Positions 1-7,261 of a stretch of 15,086 nt of DNA are shown piece after piece. Within the stretch, counting starts at the first letter, position 1; each line of letters begins with the position of its first letter. The notes beneath the pieces are model-generated. The model worked only from the letters and a program-made list of their open reading frames with translations, did not search any database and was not told the origin of the DNA. This DNA comes from an uncultured Blautia sp. (GTDB lineage Bacteria; Bacillota; Clostridia; Lachnospirales; Lachnospiraceae): NCBI GenBank assembly GCA_900556555.1, contig USPF01000052.1, forward strand, positions 1 through 15,086, read 5' to 3'. The translations under genes were made by a program, and so were the position numbers.

Positions 1-12
1 GCACTTAGAAAT

Positions 13-57
13 CACTGTTTTTGCAGACCAGAAGCTGCGGGGGCGGTGGTTTTTTTG
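13..57 (+). terminator. Wobble-rich intrinsic terminator of an upstream gene
   Basis: CACTG (13-17) pairs with CGGTG (44-48), TTTTT (18-22) can pair with GGGGG (39-43) by G-U wobble, and GCAG (23-26) pairs with CTGC (35-38). The loop is 8 nt. Eight T follow at 50-57. The hairpin plus T run is the shape of a factor-independent terminator for a gene ending before the window. Several pairs are wobbles, so confidence is moderate. Confidence 0.5.
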
Positions 58-86
58 TTTTACAGATAAAGGCGGATGTTTTATAA

Positions 87-118
87 GCAGTTGGTCAAAT
101 TAGATTGACTGCTTTTTT
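87..118 (+). terminator. Intrinsic terminator upstream of operon 1
   Basis: GCAGTTGGTC (87-96) pairs with GATTGACTGC (103-112), with three G-U wobbles, around a 6-nt loop. Six T follow directly at 113-118. It lies before the operon 1 promoter and would stop read-through from upstream. Confidence 0.75.
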
Positions 119-224
119 GTAGTTAAAAATGAGGGGATTTTCATCAAAATAATAGTTTAGTTATGAAAAGGCATAAATATTGTGGGGAAATGTGATAAAA
201 AAGTTGGGTGAAAATTGAGAAAAA

Positions 225-287
225 TAAAAAAAGTATACAAAAAGCAAAAAAATTATCACTAGAAAATAAGCACTGAACTGATAAAAT
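225..287 (+). promoter_or_regulatory. Operon 1 promoter with GTATAC-N18-CACTA element
   Basis: An extended -10, TG-A-TAAAAT, lies at 279-287, about 50 nt before the first gene. No good -35 is seen at the right spacing. Upstream, GTATAC (233-238) and CACTA (257-261) are separated by 18 nt in A-rich DNA. The same two words at the same spacing occur at 12477-12505 before operon 3. A weak -35 with a conserved upstream element suggests an activator-dependent promoter. The regulator's identity is unknown. Confidence 0.5.
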
Positions 288-338
288 AAAATCAAGAAAA
301 GGGCCCGGAGAATTGAGAAATAGAGAGGAAAGAGAAGT

Positions 339-1688
339 ATGAAAAAAAGAATAATTGCAACATTTTTATCAGTAATGATGGCAGCTTCTGTATTGGTAGG
401 ATGCGGCAGTGACAACAAGGAAGAAAAACAAGAAGAGAAAACAGCCTGGCAGGATGTAGATTATTCAGGAGAAGATCCAAAACTGGAAAAGAAAATCAAA
501 ATATTATCAATTTGGGCGGAAGATAATGATAATGGAATTTTGATCAACAAGATTTGTCAGGATTATAAAGATAATGTGAATCCAAACTTTGAATGGGAAT
601 ATGAAATGGTTTCAGCAGATAACCTGACACAGAAAATTGCAACATTATCTGCTTCCAATGATCTTCCGGATTTGTTTGCGTATGAAGCCGGAGCGCCATT
701 GACAACATTGATCGAGGCAGACAAGGTTGCGAATGTTTCTGAGATTGTTGAGACATTGGGAGTATCGGACAGTCTGAATGAAGGTGCTGTTGAGTTGATG
801 AAAGGACTTTCAGGAACAGACGATCTGTATGATCTTCCGTTGGGACTTAATGTTGAGGGATTCTGGTACAATAAAGAACTTTTTGAAAAAGCAGGATGTG
901 AAGCTCCGACAACATGGAAAGAATTTGAAGAAGTTCTGGAAAAACTGGATGCAGCAGGAATTCAGCCTCTTTCAACAGGAGGATCTGATAAGTGGCTTGC
1001 AACTCGTCTGATCAATGCGTATGCAGTGAGAACAATGGGAAATGATGCTTTGACAAAAGCGGCAGAAGGTGAAATTGATTATACAGATAAAGGATTTGTA
1101 GAAGCGGCTCAGAAACTGGCAGACTGGTCAGAAAAAGGATATTTCGGAGAAGGTGTTACAACAGTAGATGCTAATACAGCAGGTTCTATGGTGATGAGCG
1201 GTAAAGCAGCAATCTTCTATACAGGTTCCTGGTTTACACAGAATCTGACAGATCCATCGCAGAATCCAGCAGGAGAAGACGGAATCGGATTCTTTAATAT
1301 CCCTGTAGTGGATGAGTCAGTCAGCTCCGCAACTTCTTACTCTATGAACTGTGGAAATATCCTGGCACTGGATAAAGCAAAATTTGATGAAGGAACAGCA
1401 TGGTTCTTAAAATACTTCATCGAAAACATGGGGAATCTTGCCATGGAAGAACTGGGAACAGTGAAAGGCTACACATATACAACAGAAGCAGAAGATATGG
1501 ATTCTTATACCAAGTTAGTTCTGGATGAAATTGACAAATCTACAGAAGGATTTGCATGGTGGGAAGCAAAAATGGATGCCGAACTTTCTAAAGTAGCACA
1601 GGAAAACGTTCAGCCATTACTGAATGGAGACATGAGCGCAGAAGAATATATGCAGTCGATTCAGGATGTATATGAAATGAATAAATAA
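339..1688 (+). CDS. Sugar ABC transporter substrate-binding lipoprotein (operon 1)
   Basis: This is an extracellular solute-binding protein (SBP_bac_1/MalE type) that captures a sugar or oligosaccharide at the membrane surface for the two permeases encoded next. The 449-residue protein begins with a basic N-terminus (MKKR), a hydrophobic stretch and a lipobox VLVGC, so Cys22 should be lipidated. A charged linker follows (about 23-45), then a two-lobed binding fold rich in aromatic residues, including LNVEGFWYNKELF near 168-180, a typical segment of the family. Length fits the family (400-450). The ATG is preceded by AGAGGAAA at 323-330. The 90-nt gap to the first permease holds a strong hairpin, probably giving more binding protein than permease. 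The ligand cannot be told from sequence. Confidence 0.93.
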   Translation: MKKRIIATFLSVMMAASVLVGCGSDNKEEKQEEKTAWQDVDYSGEDPKLEKKIKILSIWAEDNDNGILINKICQDYKDNVNPNFEWEYEMVSADNLTQKIATLSASNDLPDLFAYEAGAPLTTLIEADKVANVSEIVETLGVSDSLNEGAVELMKGLSGTDDLYDLPLGLNVEGFWYNKELFEKAGCEAPTTWKEFEEVLEKLDAAGIQPLSTGGSDKWLATRLINAYAVRTMGNDALTKAAEGEIDYTDKGFVEAAQKLADWSEKGYFGEGVTTVDANTAGSMVMSGKAAIFYTGSWFTQNLTDPSQNPAGEDGIGFFNIPVVDESVSSATSYSMNCGNILALDKAKFDEGTAWFLKYFIENMGNLAMEELGTVKGYTYTTEAEDMDSYTKLVLDEIDKSTEGFAWWEAKMDAELSKVAQENVQPLLNGDMSAEEYMQSIQDVYEMNK

Positions 1689-1708
1689 AACAAAGCTTCC
1701 AGACAGAT

Positions 1709-1756
1709 AGAAAAAGGGGAGTGTTTGGAATAAAAATCCGAACATTTCCCTTTTCT
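1709..1756 (+). promoter_or_regulatory. Intercistronic hairpin after the operon 1 binding-protein gene
   Basis: Arms 1709-1729 and 1737-1756 form about 20 pairs with one bulged A and a few G-U wobbles around a 7-nt A-rich loop (1730-1736). No T run follows; the next bases lead into the permease ribosome binding site (AAAGGA, 1765-1770). It therefore looks like an mRNA-stabilising or partial-attenuation element that raises the binding protein:permease ratio, as in the maltose-type operon design. The role is inferred. Confidence 0.65.
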
Positions 1757-1778
1757 CTTAGAAGAAAGGAATGGAGAT

Positions 1779-2660
1779 ATGAAAAAAGTATTAGCAAATA
1801 AAAAAGCCATTGCGCTTTTTGTAGTTCCAGGCTTGGTATTATATACAATACTGGTCATTGTACCGGTTATATGGTCACTGTACTATTCTTTATATAGTGG
1901 AAGCCCGGGAATAAAATGGGAATTTGTAGGATTGGACAACTACGTGAAGTTATTTCAGGATAAAAACTTTTTAAGTGCACTGGCAGTCAATGCGAAATAT
2001 ATCTCTGTCGTAATGATCGGACAGGTTGGACTTGGATTACTGCTTGCATTGATGTTCCGGTTCTGGTTGAAACGCTGTAAAACAATTGTGCGTACATTGG
2101 TATTTTTCCCGGTTGTTCTTCCAACAGTTGCAGTTGGTCAGCTGTTTGCAAAGATTTATGAGATCCAGCCAAATTATGGTCTGTTAAATAGTTTTCTAGA
2201 TTCGATTGGACTGGATAATCTGGTTCAGCCGTGGATCGGACAGGCAAGCACAGCATTGTGGGCGTTGTGTGTCATGGATATCTGGGTTGCAATGGGATTC
2301 TATTCTGTTATTTTTTACGGAGCGCTTCTGGATATTCCGGAAGATATTCTGGAGGCTGCACGGATTGACGGAGCGGGAAGCTTTCAGATGTTCAAGAGTA
2401 TTTTACTTCCGCTGCTTCGTCCAATGATCATCACCAGTCTTGTATTTAGTTTCTCAGGAACAGTAAAAATGTTTGAATCTGCGCTGGCTTTGACGAACGG
2501 AGGGCCGGGTACGGCAACAAAGTCACTGTCCATGTATATGTATGATGTGTCATTTACATATAACAAAGTGGGCTATGGAAGTGTCATAGCAATCGTAATA
2601 TTCCTGATCTGTATTATTGGCGCAAGAATCATTAACAGATTTGATGTGAAGGAGGATTAA
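1779..2660 (+). CDS. Sugar ABC transporter permease, MalF/UgpA type (operon 1)
   Basis: This is a membrane permease of the binding-protein-dependent sugar ABC family, forming half of the channel with the next gene product. The 293 residues hold about six hydrophobic segments (near 11-35, 72-95, 103-125, 158-184, 215-235, 264-285). The cytoplasmic EAA loop begins EAARIDGAGSFQMF at 192 and contacts the ATPase. The motif LTNGGPGTAT (238-247) is typical of MalF-like subunits. AAAGGA (1765-1770) sits 8 nt before the ATG. The stop is 2 nt before the next start, so the two permeases are translated together. No ATP-binding subunit follows. Confidence 0.93.
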   Translation: MKKVLANKKAIALFVVPGLVLYTILVIVPVIWSLYYSLYSGSPGIKWEFVGLDNYVKLFQDKNFLSALAVNAKYISVVMIGQVGLGLLLALMFRFWLKRCKTIVRTLVFFPVVLPTVAVGQLFAKIYEIQPNYGLLNSFLDSIGLDNLVQPWIGQASTALWALCVMDIWVAMGFYSVIFYGALLDIPEDILEAARIDGAGSFQMFKSILLPLLRPMIITSLVFSFSGTVKMFESALALTNGGPGTATKSLSMYMYDVSFTYNKVGYGSVIAIVIFLICIIGARIINRFDVKED

Positions 2661-2662
2661 AG

Positions 2663-3490
2663 ATGAAAAAGGCAAAATCCGGTTTAAAAGGACTGATTAT
2701 TTTTTTAATCTGTATGATAGAAGTATATCCGTTGTTCTGGATGTTGACTGCGTCATTAAAAGAACAGTATGAATGGAGTGAATATCCGGCATATGCATTA
2801 AATAAAGGATTCCATTTCCAGAACTACATCGATGCGTGGACGCGTGGAAATATGGCAACATTTTTTAAGAACAGTTTGATCACAACCGTCGTTTCTTTGG
2901 TTTTCATTGTTATTTTTGCCACAACAATTGGATTTGCAGTTACAAAAATGCAGTGGAAAATGAGAAAAAAGGTGGCGTCTTACTTTACGCTTGGAATTAT
3001 GATCCCGGTTGCAACTGCACTGATTCCGTTATTCCAGATTTACAGCAAAACAAATCTTTTGAATACAAGAACCTGTCTGATCCTGACTTATATTGCATTT
3101 GGACTGTCATTGTCGATCTATCTGGTGCAGGGATATTTAAGATCCTTCCCGGATGACATTATGGAAGCGGCAGTTATCGACGGGTGCGGAATTTACCGTA
3201 TGATGTGGCATATCGTTGTACCGCTGATGAAAAATGCGATTGTAACAGTACTTGTACTTCAGTTCTTCTTTAAATGGAACGATCTGTTATTCTCAATGAC
3301 GTTTATCAGTGATTCTTCATTGAAAACTGTACAGACAGGACTTTTGTACTTCTCCGATGAGTTTGGCGGCAAAAACTGGGGGGCAATTTTCGCATCGGTT
3401 TCTTTGAGTGTGTTCCCGATGTTGATTTTATACACACTTTTGAATAAGAAAGTAATGGAAGGAATGACCGCAGGTGCAGTCAAGGGATAA
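2663..3490 (+). CDS. Sugar ABC transporter permease, MalG/UgpE type (operon 1)
   Basis: This is the second channel subunit, partner of the preceding MalF-type permease. The 275 residues have about six membrane segments (near 9-30, 72-94, 105-127, 137-157, 190-212, 243-262). The EAA loop starts EAAVIDGCGIYRMM at 168. The C-terminal end MEGMTAGAVKG is characteristic of MalG-like permeases. The ribosome binding site AAGGAGG (2649-2655) lies inside the end of the upstream gene, which points to translational coupling. The downstream glycosidase gene starts 4 nt after the stop, or overlaps it if the earlier GTG is used. Confidence 0.93.
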   Translation: MKKAKSGLKGLIIFLICMIEVYPLFWMLTASLKEQYEWSEYPAYALNKGFHFQNYIDAWTRGNMATFFKNSLITTVVSLVFIVIFATTIGFAVTKMQWKMRKKVASYFTLGIMIPVATALIPLFQIYSKTNLLNTRTCLILTYIAFGLSLSIYLVQGYLRSFPDDIMEAAVIDGCGIYRMMWHIVVPLMKNAIVTVLVLQFFFKWNDLLFSMTFISDSSLKTVQTGLLYFSDEFGGKNWGAIFASVSLSVFPMLILYTLLNKKVMEGMTAGAVKG

Positions 3491-3494
3491 ATAT

Positions 3495-4772
3495 ATGGAC
3501 AGAGAAAAAATGCAGAACTATGCAGACGAGATCCGGCAGTTTGTGATGGAACATACGGAAGATGTGCTGAAAAACCCGCGTAGTTTTATCCGGTATCCAT
3601 TCATTGATCCGGGATCTGTATATGATGGAAATGTGTGGGACTGGGATACATACTGGTCTGTATATGGATTTTTTAATCTGGCAGACAGATATCCGGATGA
3701 TACGACAAAAGTACGTCTGATCGAACATGCGAAAGGAAATATTCATAATTTTATGGATCATCAGCTTCCGGATGGATACATCCCAATGATGATCGAAGTG
3801 GCAGACTGGCCGGAACCATATTTGAATATGAAACATAAAGAAGGAATCCTGATGAATATGCACAAACCGTTTTTGTGCCAGCAGATTGTGCTGATCAGTG
3901 ATTTTATCGGAGATTATTCCTGGTGCAGTCAGTACTTTGCAAATCTTGAAAAATATTTTGAGTGTTACGATAAGAATTATTATTTTGAAAACTGTGGGCT
4001 TTATGTCTGGTGTGATGACATTATGATCGGAATGGATAACGATCCGGCCACATTTGGAAGACCGAAATTTTCCACAGCCAATATTTATCTGAACAGCTTT
4101 ATGTGTATGGAACTGGAGGCAATGGGAAAAATCTGCCGGACATTTGGAAAAGAAAAAAGGGCAGAATATTATCAAGAAAAGAAAACAAAGCTGGTTGAAG
4201 CGATACAGAATGAATGCTGGGATAAGAGAGATCAATTTTTCTACTCGGTGGATGTGGATATTAAAACAAGAAAATTCGACTGGTTTCATGAAGGGCTTGG
4301 TGTTTTCTGGAAAACACTTCCAATCAAGATTCGGGTCTGGTCGGGCTTCATTCCGATGTATGCAGGATTTGCGACAAAAGAGCAAGCAGAAGCTATGGTA
4401 CATCATATATTTGACGAGGAGACATTTGCTTCTTTATACGGAGTGACAACACTTGCGAAGGATGAGAAAATGTTTGACCTGTCGGTAACGAACAATCCGT
4501 CAAACTGGTTGGGGCCGATCTGGCTGGTAGCAAACTATATTATTTTTAAAGGGCTTTTGAATTATGGATATATAGAGGAGGCTGAAAAAATATGTGAAGG
4601 AACATTACTTCTTTTGGGAAAAGATCTGGAAACAACAGGCAGTCTTCATGAATACTATGATCCATTTGATGGACATCCGATCATGAATGCCGGGTTTATT
4701 AACTGGAATGTTCTTGCTTTGAATATGGTTGATGAATTAAATGAGAGATATCGGATATGTGATGAAAAATAG
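3495..4772 (+). CDS. Cytoplasmic GH63/GH37-like (trehalase-like) glycosidase
   Basis: Probably an inverting glycoside hydrolase of the (alpha/alpha)6-barrel clan shared by GH37 trehalases and GH63 glucosidases/mannosylglycerate hydrolases; it likely cleaves the sugar imported by the operon 1 transporter. With the start at ATG 3495 it is 425 residues without signal peptide. Visible motifs are WDWD at 48-51 (substrate-site segment), IGMDND around Asp181 (candidate general acid), NWLGPIW at 337-343, and HEYYDPFDG, where Glu386 is the candidate general base. ATG 3495 is preferred because AAGGG (3482-3486) lies 8 nt upstream. A GTG at 3474 would add seven residues and overlap the permease. Automatic pipelines may call it trehalase, but the short single-domain form and the WDWD...HEYYDP pattern look closer to GH63-like enzymes. 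The substrate is not determined. Confidence 0.8.
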   Translation: MDREKMQNYADEIRQFVMEHTEDVLKNPRSFIRYPFIDPGSVYDGNVWDWDTYWSVYGFFNLADRYPDDTTKVRLIEHAKGNIHNFMDHQLPDGYIPMMIEVADWPEPYLNMKHKEGILMNMHKPFLCQQIVLISDFIGDYSWCSQYFANLEKYFECYDKNYYFENCGLYVWCDDIMIGMDNDPATFGRPKFSTANIYLNSFMCMELEAMGKICRTFGKEKRAEYYQEKKTKLVEAIQNECWDKRDQFFYSVDVDIKTRKFDWFHEGLGVFWKTLPIKIRVWSGFIPMYAGFATKEQAEAMVHHIFDEETFASLYGVTTLAKDEKMFDLSVTNNPSNWLGPIWLVANYIIFKGLLNYGYIEEAEKICEGTLLLLGKDLETTGSLHEYYDPFDGHPIMNAGFINWNVLALNMVDELNERYRICDEK

Positions 4773-4780
4773 GGTGTATA

Positions 4781-4826
4781 TAAAGTGGCGGTTACAATTT
4801 TGTGAGATGTTGTAATCGCCATTTTA
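4781..4826 (+). terminator. Intrinsic terminator of operon 1
   Basis: A 17-bp stem pairs 4781-4797 with 4810-4826, with only two G-U pairs, around a 12-nt loop. The core is GGCGGTTACAA / TTGTAATCGCC, flanked by A residues on the left and TTTT on the right. The short T tract is part of the stem, so it may act in both directions. It lies 8 nt after the glycosidase stop and separates operons 1 and 2. Confidence 0.8.
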
Positions 4827-4872
4827 CGTTATTATAAAAAGTGAAAATATTGTTGGGATATAAAATATTTAT

Positions 4873-4894
4873 AAATATTTAACTGCATTTAAAT
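4873..4894 (+). promoter_or_regulatory. Upstream operator copy (O2) of operon 2
   Basis: The site reads AAATATTTAACT, then GC, then ATTTAAAT. It matches 5000-5021 in 20 of 22 positions and contains an ATTTAA-N6-TTAAAT inverted repeat. The flanking 14-mer TTTATAAATATTTA (4868-4881) recurs exactly at 8121-8134 before the lacI gene. It is probably a LacI-family operator. Its centre is 127 bp from the second site, close to 12 helical turns, which would suit DNA looping. Confidence 0.55.
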
Positions 4895-4905
4895 GCTTAA
4901 ATGCA
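4884..4905 (+). repeat. Overlapping perfect palindromes next to O2
   Basis: TGCATTTAA (4884-4892) and TTAAATGCA (4897-4905) are perfect inverted repeats around ATGC. Overlapping them, GCATTTAAATGC (4885-4896) is a 12-bp perfect palindrome. This segment overlaps the right end of the upstream operator copy, so a second protein site or an extended repressor site may sit here, about 60 bp upstream of the -35 box. Confidence 0.45.
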
Positions 4906-4964
4906 TGGAAAATACTGGAAATACGACAAAAATGCACAAAAATTCATTTTTAAAGAGTAGAATA

Positions 4965-4992
4965 TTGACAAAAACAATAATGATGATATAAT
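4965..4992 (+). promoter_or_regulatory. Sigma-A promoter of operon 2 (extended -10)
   Basis: A consensus -35 TTGACA (4965-4970) and consensus -10 TATAAT (4987-4992) are separated by 16 nt. TG at 4984-4985 gives an extended -10. This is the best promoter in the window. Transcription should start near 5000, inside the downstream operator, so bound repressor would block it. Confidence 0.88.
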
Positions 4993-4999
4993 TATTTAA

Positions 5000-5021
5000 A
5001 AATATTTAACTAAATTTAAAT
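5000..5021 (+). promoter_or_regulatory. Downstream operator copy (O1) of operon 2
   Basis: The site reads AAATATTTAACT, then AA, then ATTTAAAT, with ATTTAA-N6-TTAAAT half-sites at 5004-5009 and 5016-5021. It begins 8 nt after the -10 box and ends just before the ribosome binding site AAAGGAGG. That position is classic for a repressor operator. The likely ligand is the LacI-family protein encoded at 8146-9174. Confidence 0.6.
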
Positions 5022-5037
5022 AAAAGGAGGAAAAGAA

Positions 5038-6318
5038 ATGAAAAGAAAAATTTTGGGGATGTTGCTTGCGGCATCGATGTCGGTATCTATGCTGGTTGGA
5101 TGTGGTAGCGGGGAAAATACTGCTTCTGATAAGTCGTCAGATGAAAATGAAATTACTGTTTGGGCTTGGGACAAAAATATGAATGGATATGCTTTGGAAG
5201 AGGCACAAAAGGTATATGGGGATGATGTGGAAGTTAATTTTGTGGAGATGGCTAAAGCAGATGTTTTAACGAAGTTACATACGGTGTTGGCATCGGGAGT
5301 AAAGGAAGATCTTCCGGATATCGTTTTGATTAGTGATTTGAATGCACAGGGATATTTAATGTCGTATCCGGATGCGTTTCGACCTATGGGAGATAAAATT
5401 AGTTCAGATGATTTTGCGGCATATAAAACCGCAGCAGTATCTTATGAGGATGAATTGTATGGCGTTCCATTCGATAGTGGAGTTGCCGCTTTGTTTTACA
5501 GAACGGATTATTTGAGTGAGATTGGATATACAGAAGAAGATATGCAGGATCTTACATGGGAAGAGTATCTGAGTTTGGGAGAAAAGTTAAAAACAAAGGG
5601 ACATATGCTTCAGACATATAATCCAAATGATATAGCTGAGTTCCAGATTATGCTTCAATCTGCCGGTAAATGGTTTACAAATGAAAAAGGCGAAGCGGAT
5701 TTTATCGATAATGCAGCATTAGAGGAATGCTACTCTATATTTAAACAATTGAATGAGGCAGATTATACAAAGGTAGTAAGTGACTGGACAGAATTTGCGG
5801 GAGCAATAAATTCGGGAGAGGTTGCCTGTGTGCTTAGAGGATGTTGGATGACTTCTACATTGATGGCAGAAGAAAGTCAAAGTGGGAAATGGGCACTGGC
5901 ACCGATTCCTAAGATGAATGTAGAGGGTGCAACTCATTATTCAAATCAGGGCGGTTCAAGCTGGTTTGTATTAAATGACAGTGCAAATTCAGAAATAGCA
6001 GCAGATTTCCTGGCAAAAACATTCGGTAGCAGTACAGAATTATATAATACCTTGCTTAAGGAAAAGAGTATTATAGGTACCTTTCTTCCAGCCACAGATG
6101 TGGAAGCATATGAAGAAACATCAGAATTCTTCAGTAATCAGCAAGTAAACAAACTTCTGGGTGATTGGATGACTAAGATTCCTGCAGTGGATACAGGAGC
6201 ATTTTCGGCGGAAGCGCAAAATTCTCTTGTTTCAGTCACACCATCAATTCTTGAAGGGGAGGATCTGAAAGAAAATTTAGCAACTGCGGAAGAACAATTT
6301 GAACAGTCTATACAGTAA
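5038..6318 (+). CDS. Sugar ABC transporter substrate-binding lipoprotein (operon 2)
   Basis: A second extracellular sugar-binding protein (SBP_bac_1 family) serves the permeases at 6383-8064. The 426-residue protein has a basic start (MKRK), a hydrophobic segment and lipobox MLVGC, so Cys22 is the lipidation site. A Ser/Asp-rich linker follows before the mature fold starts at EITVWAWDKN (about 38). The sequence is clearly different from the first binding protein, so the two transporters probably take different sugars. The strong AAAGGAGG (5023-5030) is 7 nt before the ATG. It is the first gene after a near-consensus promoter and operator, and is followed by a hairpin, so high and regulated expression is expected. 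Confidence 0.93.
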   Translation: MKRKILGMLLAASMSVSMLVGCGSGENTASDKSSDENEITVWAWDKNMNGYALEEAQKVYGDDVEVNFVEMAKADVLTKLHTVLASGVKEDLPDIVLISDLNAQGYLMSYPDAFRPMGDKISSDDFAAYKTAAVSYEDELYGVPFDSGVAALFYRTDYLSEIGYTEEDMQDLTWEEYLSLGEKLKTKGHMLQTYNPNDIAEFQIMLQSAGKWFTNEKGEADFIDNAALEECYSIFKQLNEADYTKVVSDWTEFAGAINSGEVACVLRGCWMTSTLMAEESQSGKWALAPIPKMNVEGATHYSNQGGSSWFVLNDSANSEIAADFLAKTFGSSTELYNTLLKEKSIIGTFLPATDVEAYEETSEFFSNQQVNKLLGDWMTKIPAVDTGAFSAEAQNSLVSVTPSILEGEDLKENLATAEEQFEQSIQ

Positions 6319-6324
6319 AAATGC

Positions 6325-6364
6325 AGAGGCTTTTGTCAGCGTTTTAGTCTGGAGAAAAGCCTCT
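6325..6364 (+). promoter_or_regulatory. Intercistronic hairpin after the operon 2 binding-protein gene
   Basis: AGAGGCTTTT (6325-6334) and AAAAGCCTCT (6355-6364) are perfect 10-bp inverted repeats with a 20-nt loop. A-rich rather than T-rich sequence follows, then the next ribosome binding site GGAGG (6372-6376). Like the hairpin at 1709-1756, it probably stabilises the binding-protein mRNA or causes partial termination. Confidence 0.6.
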
Positions 6365-6382
6365 TAAAAATGGAGGCGGATT

Positions 6383-7261
6383 ATGAAGGGACAGAGACGG
6401 AAAAAGATTAAATGGACAGGTTGGTCAATGGTGCTTGCAGCGTCTCTTTTTGTGTTGATTTTTAGTTATATACCAATGATACAGGCATTTATTTTGTCAC
6501 TCCAAACAGGAAAGGGAGCTAATCTTAAATTTGCCGGTTTTGATAATTATATAAGAATGCTCCAGGACAGCACTTTCTGGGTAACATTAGGAAATACATT
6601 GTTTTATGCGGTGATACAGATTCCGATTATGATTTTGATTGCGCTTGTGACGGCGGTTTTGTTAAATGATTCAAGATTAAAAGGACGAGGAATCTATCGC
6701 ACATGTATTTTTTTGCCGTGTGTAACGTCGATGGTATCTTATGCAATTTTGTTTAAAAATATTTTTTCTGTGGATGGTGTTGTCAATCAGCTATTATTGA
6801 AATTAAATTTAATAGAGGAAGCAATTCCATTTGTATTGGATAAAAATTGGGCTAAGGTAGTTATTATCTTTGCATTGATATGGAGGTATACAGGATATTA
6901 TATGATCTTTTTTCTGTCCGCTATGCAAAATATAGATTCTTCTGTTTATGAAGCGGCAAAAATGGATGGATGTAATTTCAGACAGACTTTTTTTAAGATA
7001 ACTATGCCATTGTTGAAACCAATAATTTTCTTGACGGGAATTATGGCATTGAATAACACATTGCAATTATTTGACGAGGTTGTCAATTTAACAAATGGAG
7101 GACCTGGCAATGCAACGAGAACGATATCAGAATATATTTATGATTTATCCTTTGTTTATGTGCCGAGTTATGGCTATGCAGCGGCTGTTTCTTATGTTGT
7201 ATTAATATTGATTATCATATTGACAATTGTGCAGAAAGGAATGACAGGTGAAAAGAAATGA
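6383..7261 (+). CDS. Sugar ABC transporter permease, MalF/UgpA type (operon 2)
   Basis: This is a membrane channel subunit of the second sugar importer. The 292 residues start with a very basic cytoplasmic tail (MKGQRRKKIK), then about six hydrophobic segments (near 14-38, 70-94, 106-126, 158-182, 213-232, 265-285). The EAA loop reads EAAKMDGCNFRQTF from 190, and LTNGGPGNAT (236-245) is the usual MalF-side motif. GGAGG (6372-6376) lies 6 nt before the ATG. Its TGA overlaps the ATG of the next permease by 4 nt (ATGA), so the pair is translationally coupled. Confidence 0.93.
   Translation: MKGQRRKKIKWTGWSMVLAASLFVLIFSYIPMIQAFILSLQTGKGANLKFAGFDNYIRMLQDSTFWVTLGNTLFYAVIQIPIMILIALVTAVLLNDSRLKGRGIYRTCIFLPCVTSMVSYAILFKNIFSVDGVVNQLLLKLNLIEEAIPFVLDKNWAKVVIIFALIWRYTGYYMIFFLSAMQNIDSSVYEAAKMDGCNFRQTFFKITMPLLKPIIFLTGIMALNNTLQLFDEVVNLTNGGPGNATRTISEYIYDLSFVYVPSYGYAAAVSYVVLILIIILTIVQKGMTGEKK

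Noticed and set aside
161..418. Minus-strand 85-codon frame rich in Phe and Leu, resembling a membrane peptide
   Set aside because: It is the reverse of A-rich promoter DNA and of the signal-peptide codons of the first gene; the hydrophobicity comes from poly-A/T.
3474..3494. Upstream GTG start for the GH63-like enzyme
   Set aside because: It would overlap the permease gene by 17 nt and has a poorer ribosome binding site than ATG 3495, which has AAGGG 8 nt upstream.
3480..4406. Long minus-strand open frame of 308 codons
   Set aside because: It lies wholly opposite the GH63-like gene, which has clear motifs and a ribosome binding site. The antisense product is rich in His, Ile and Phe without any domain, as expected for a shadow frame.
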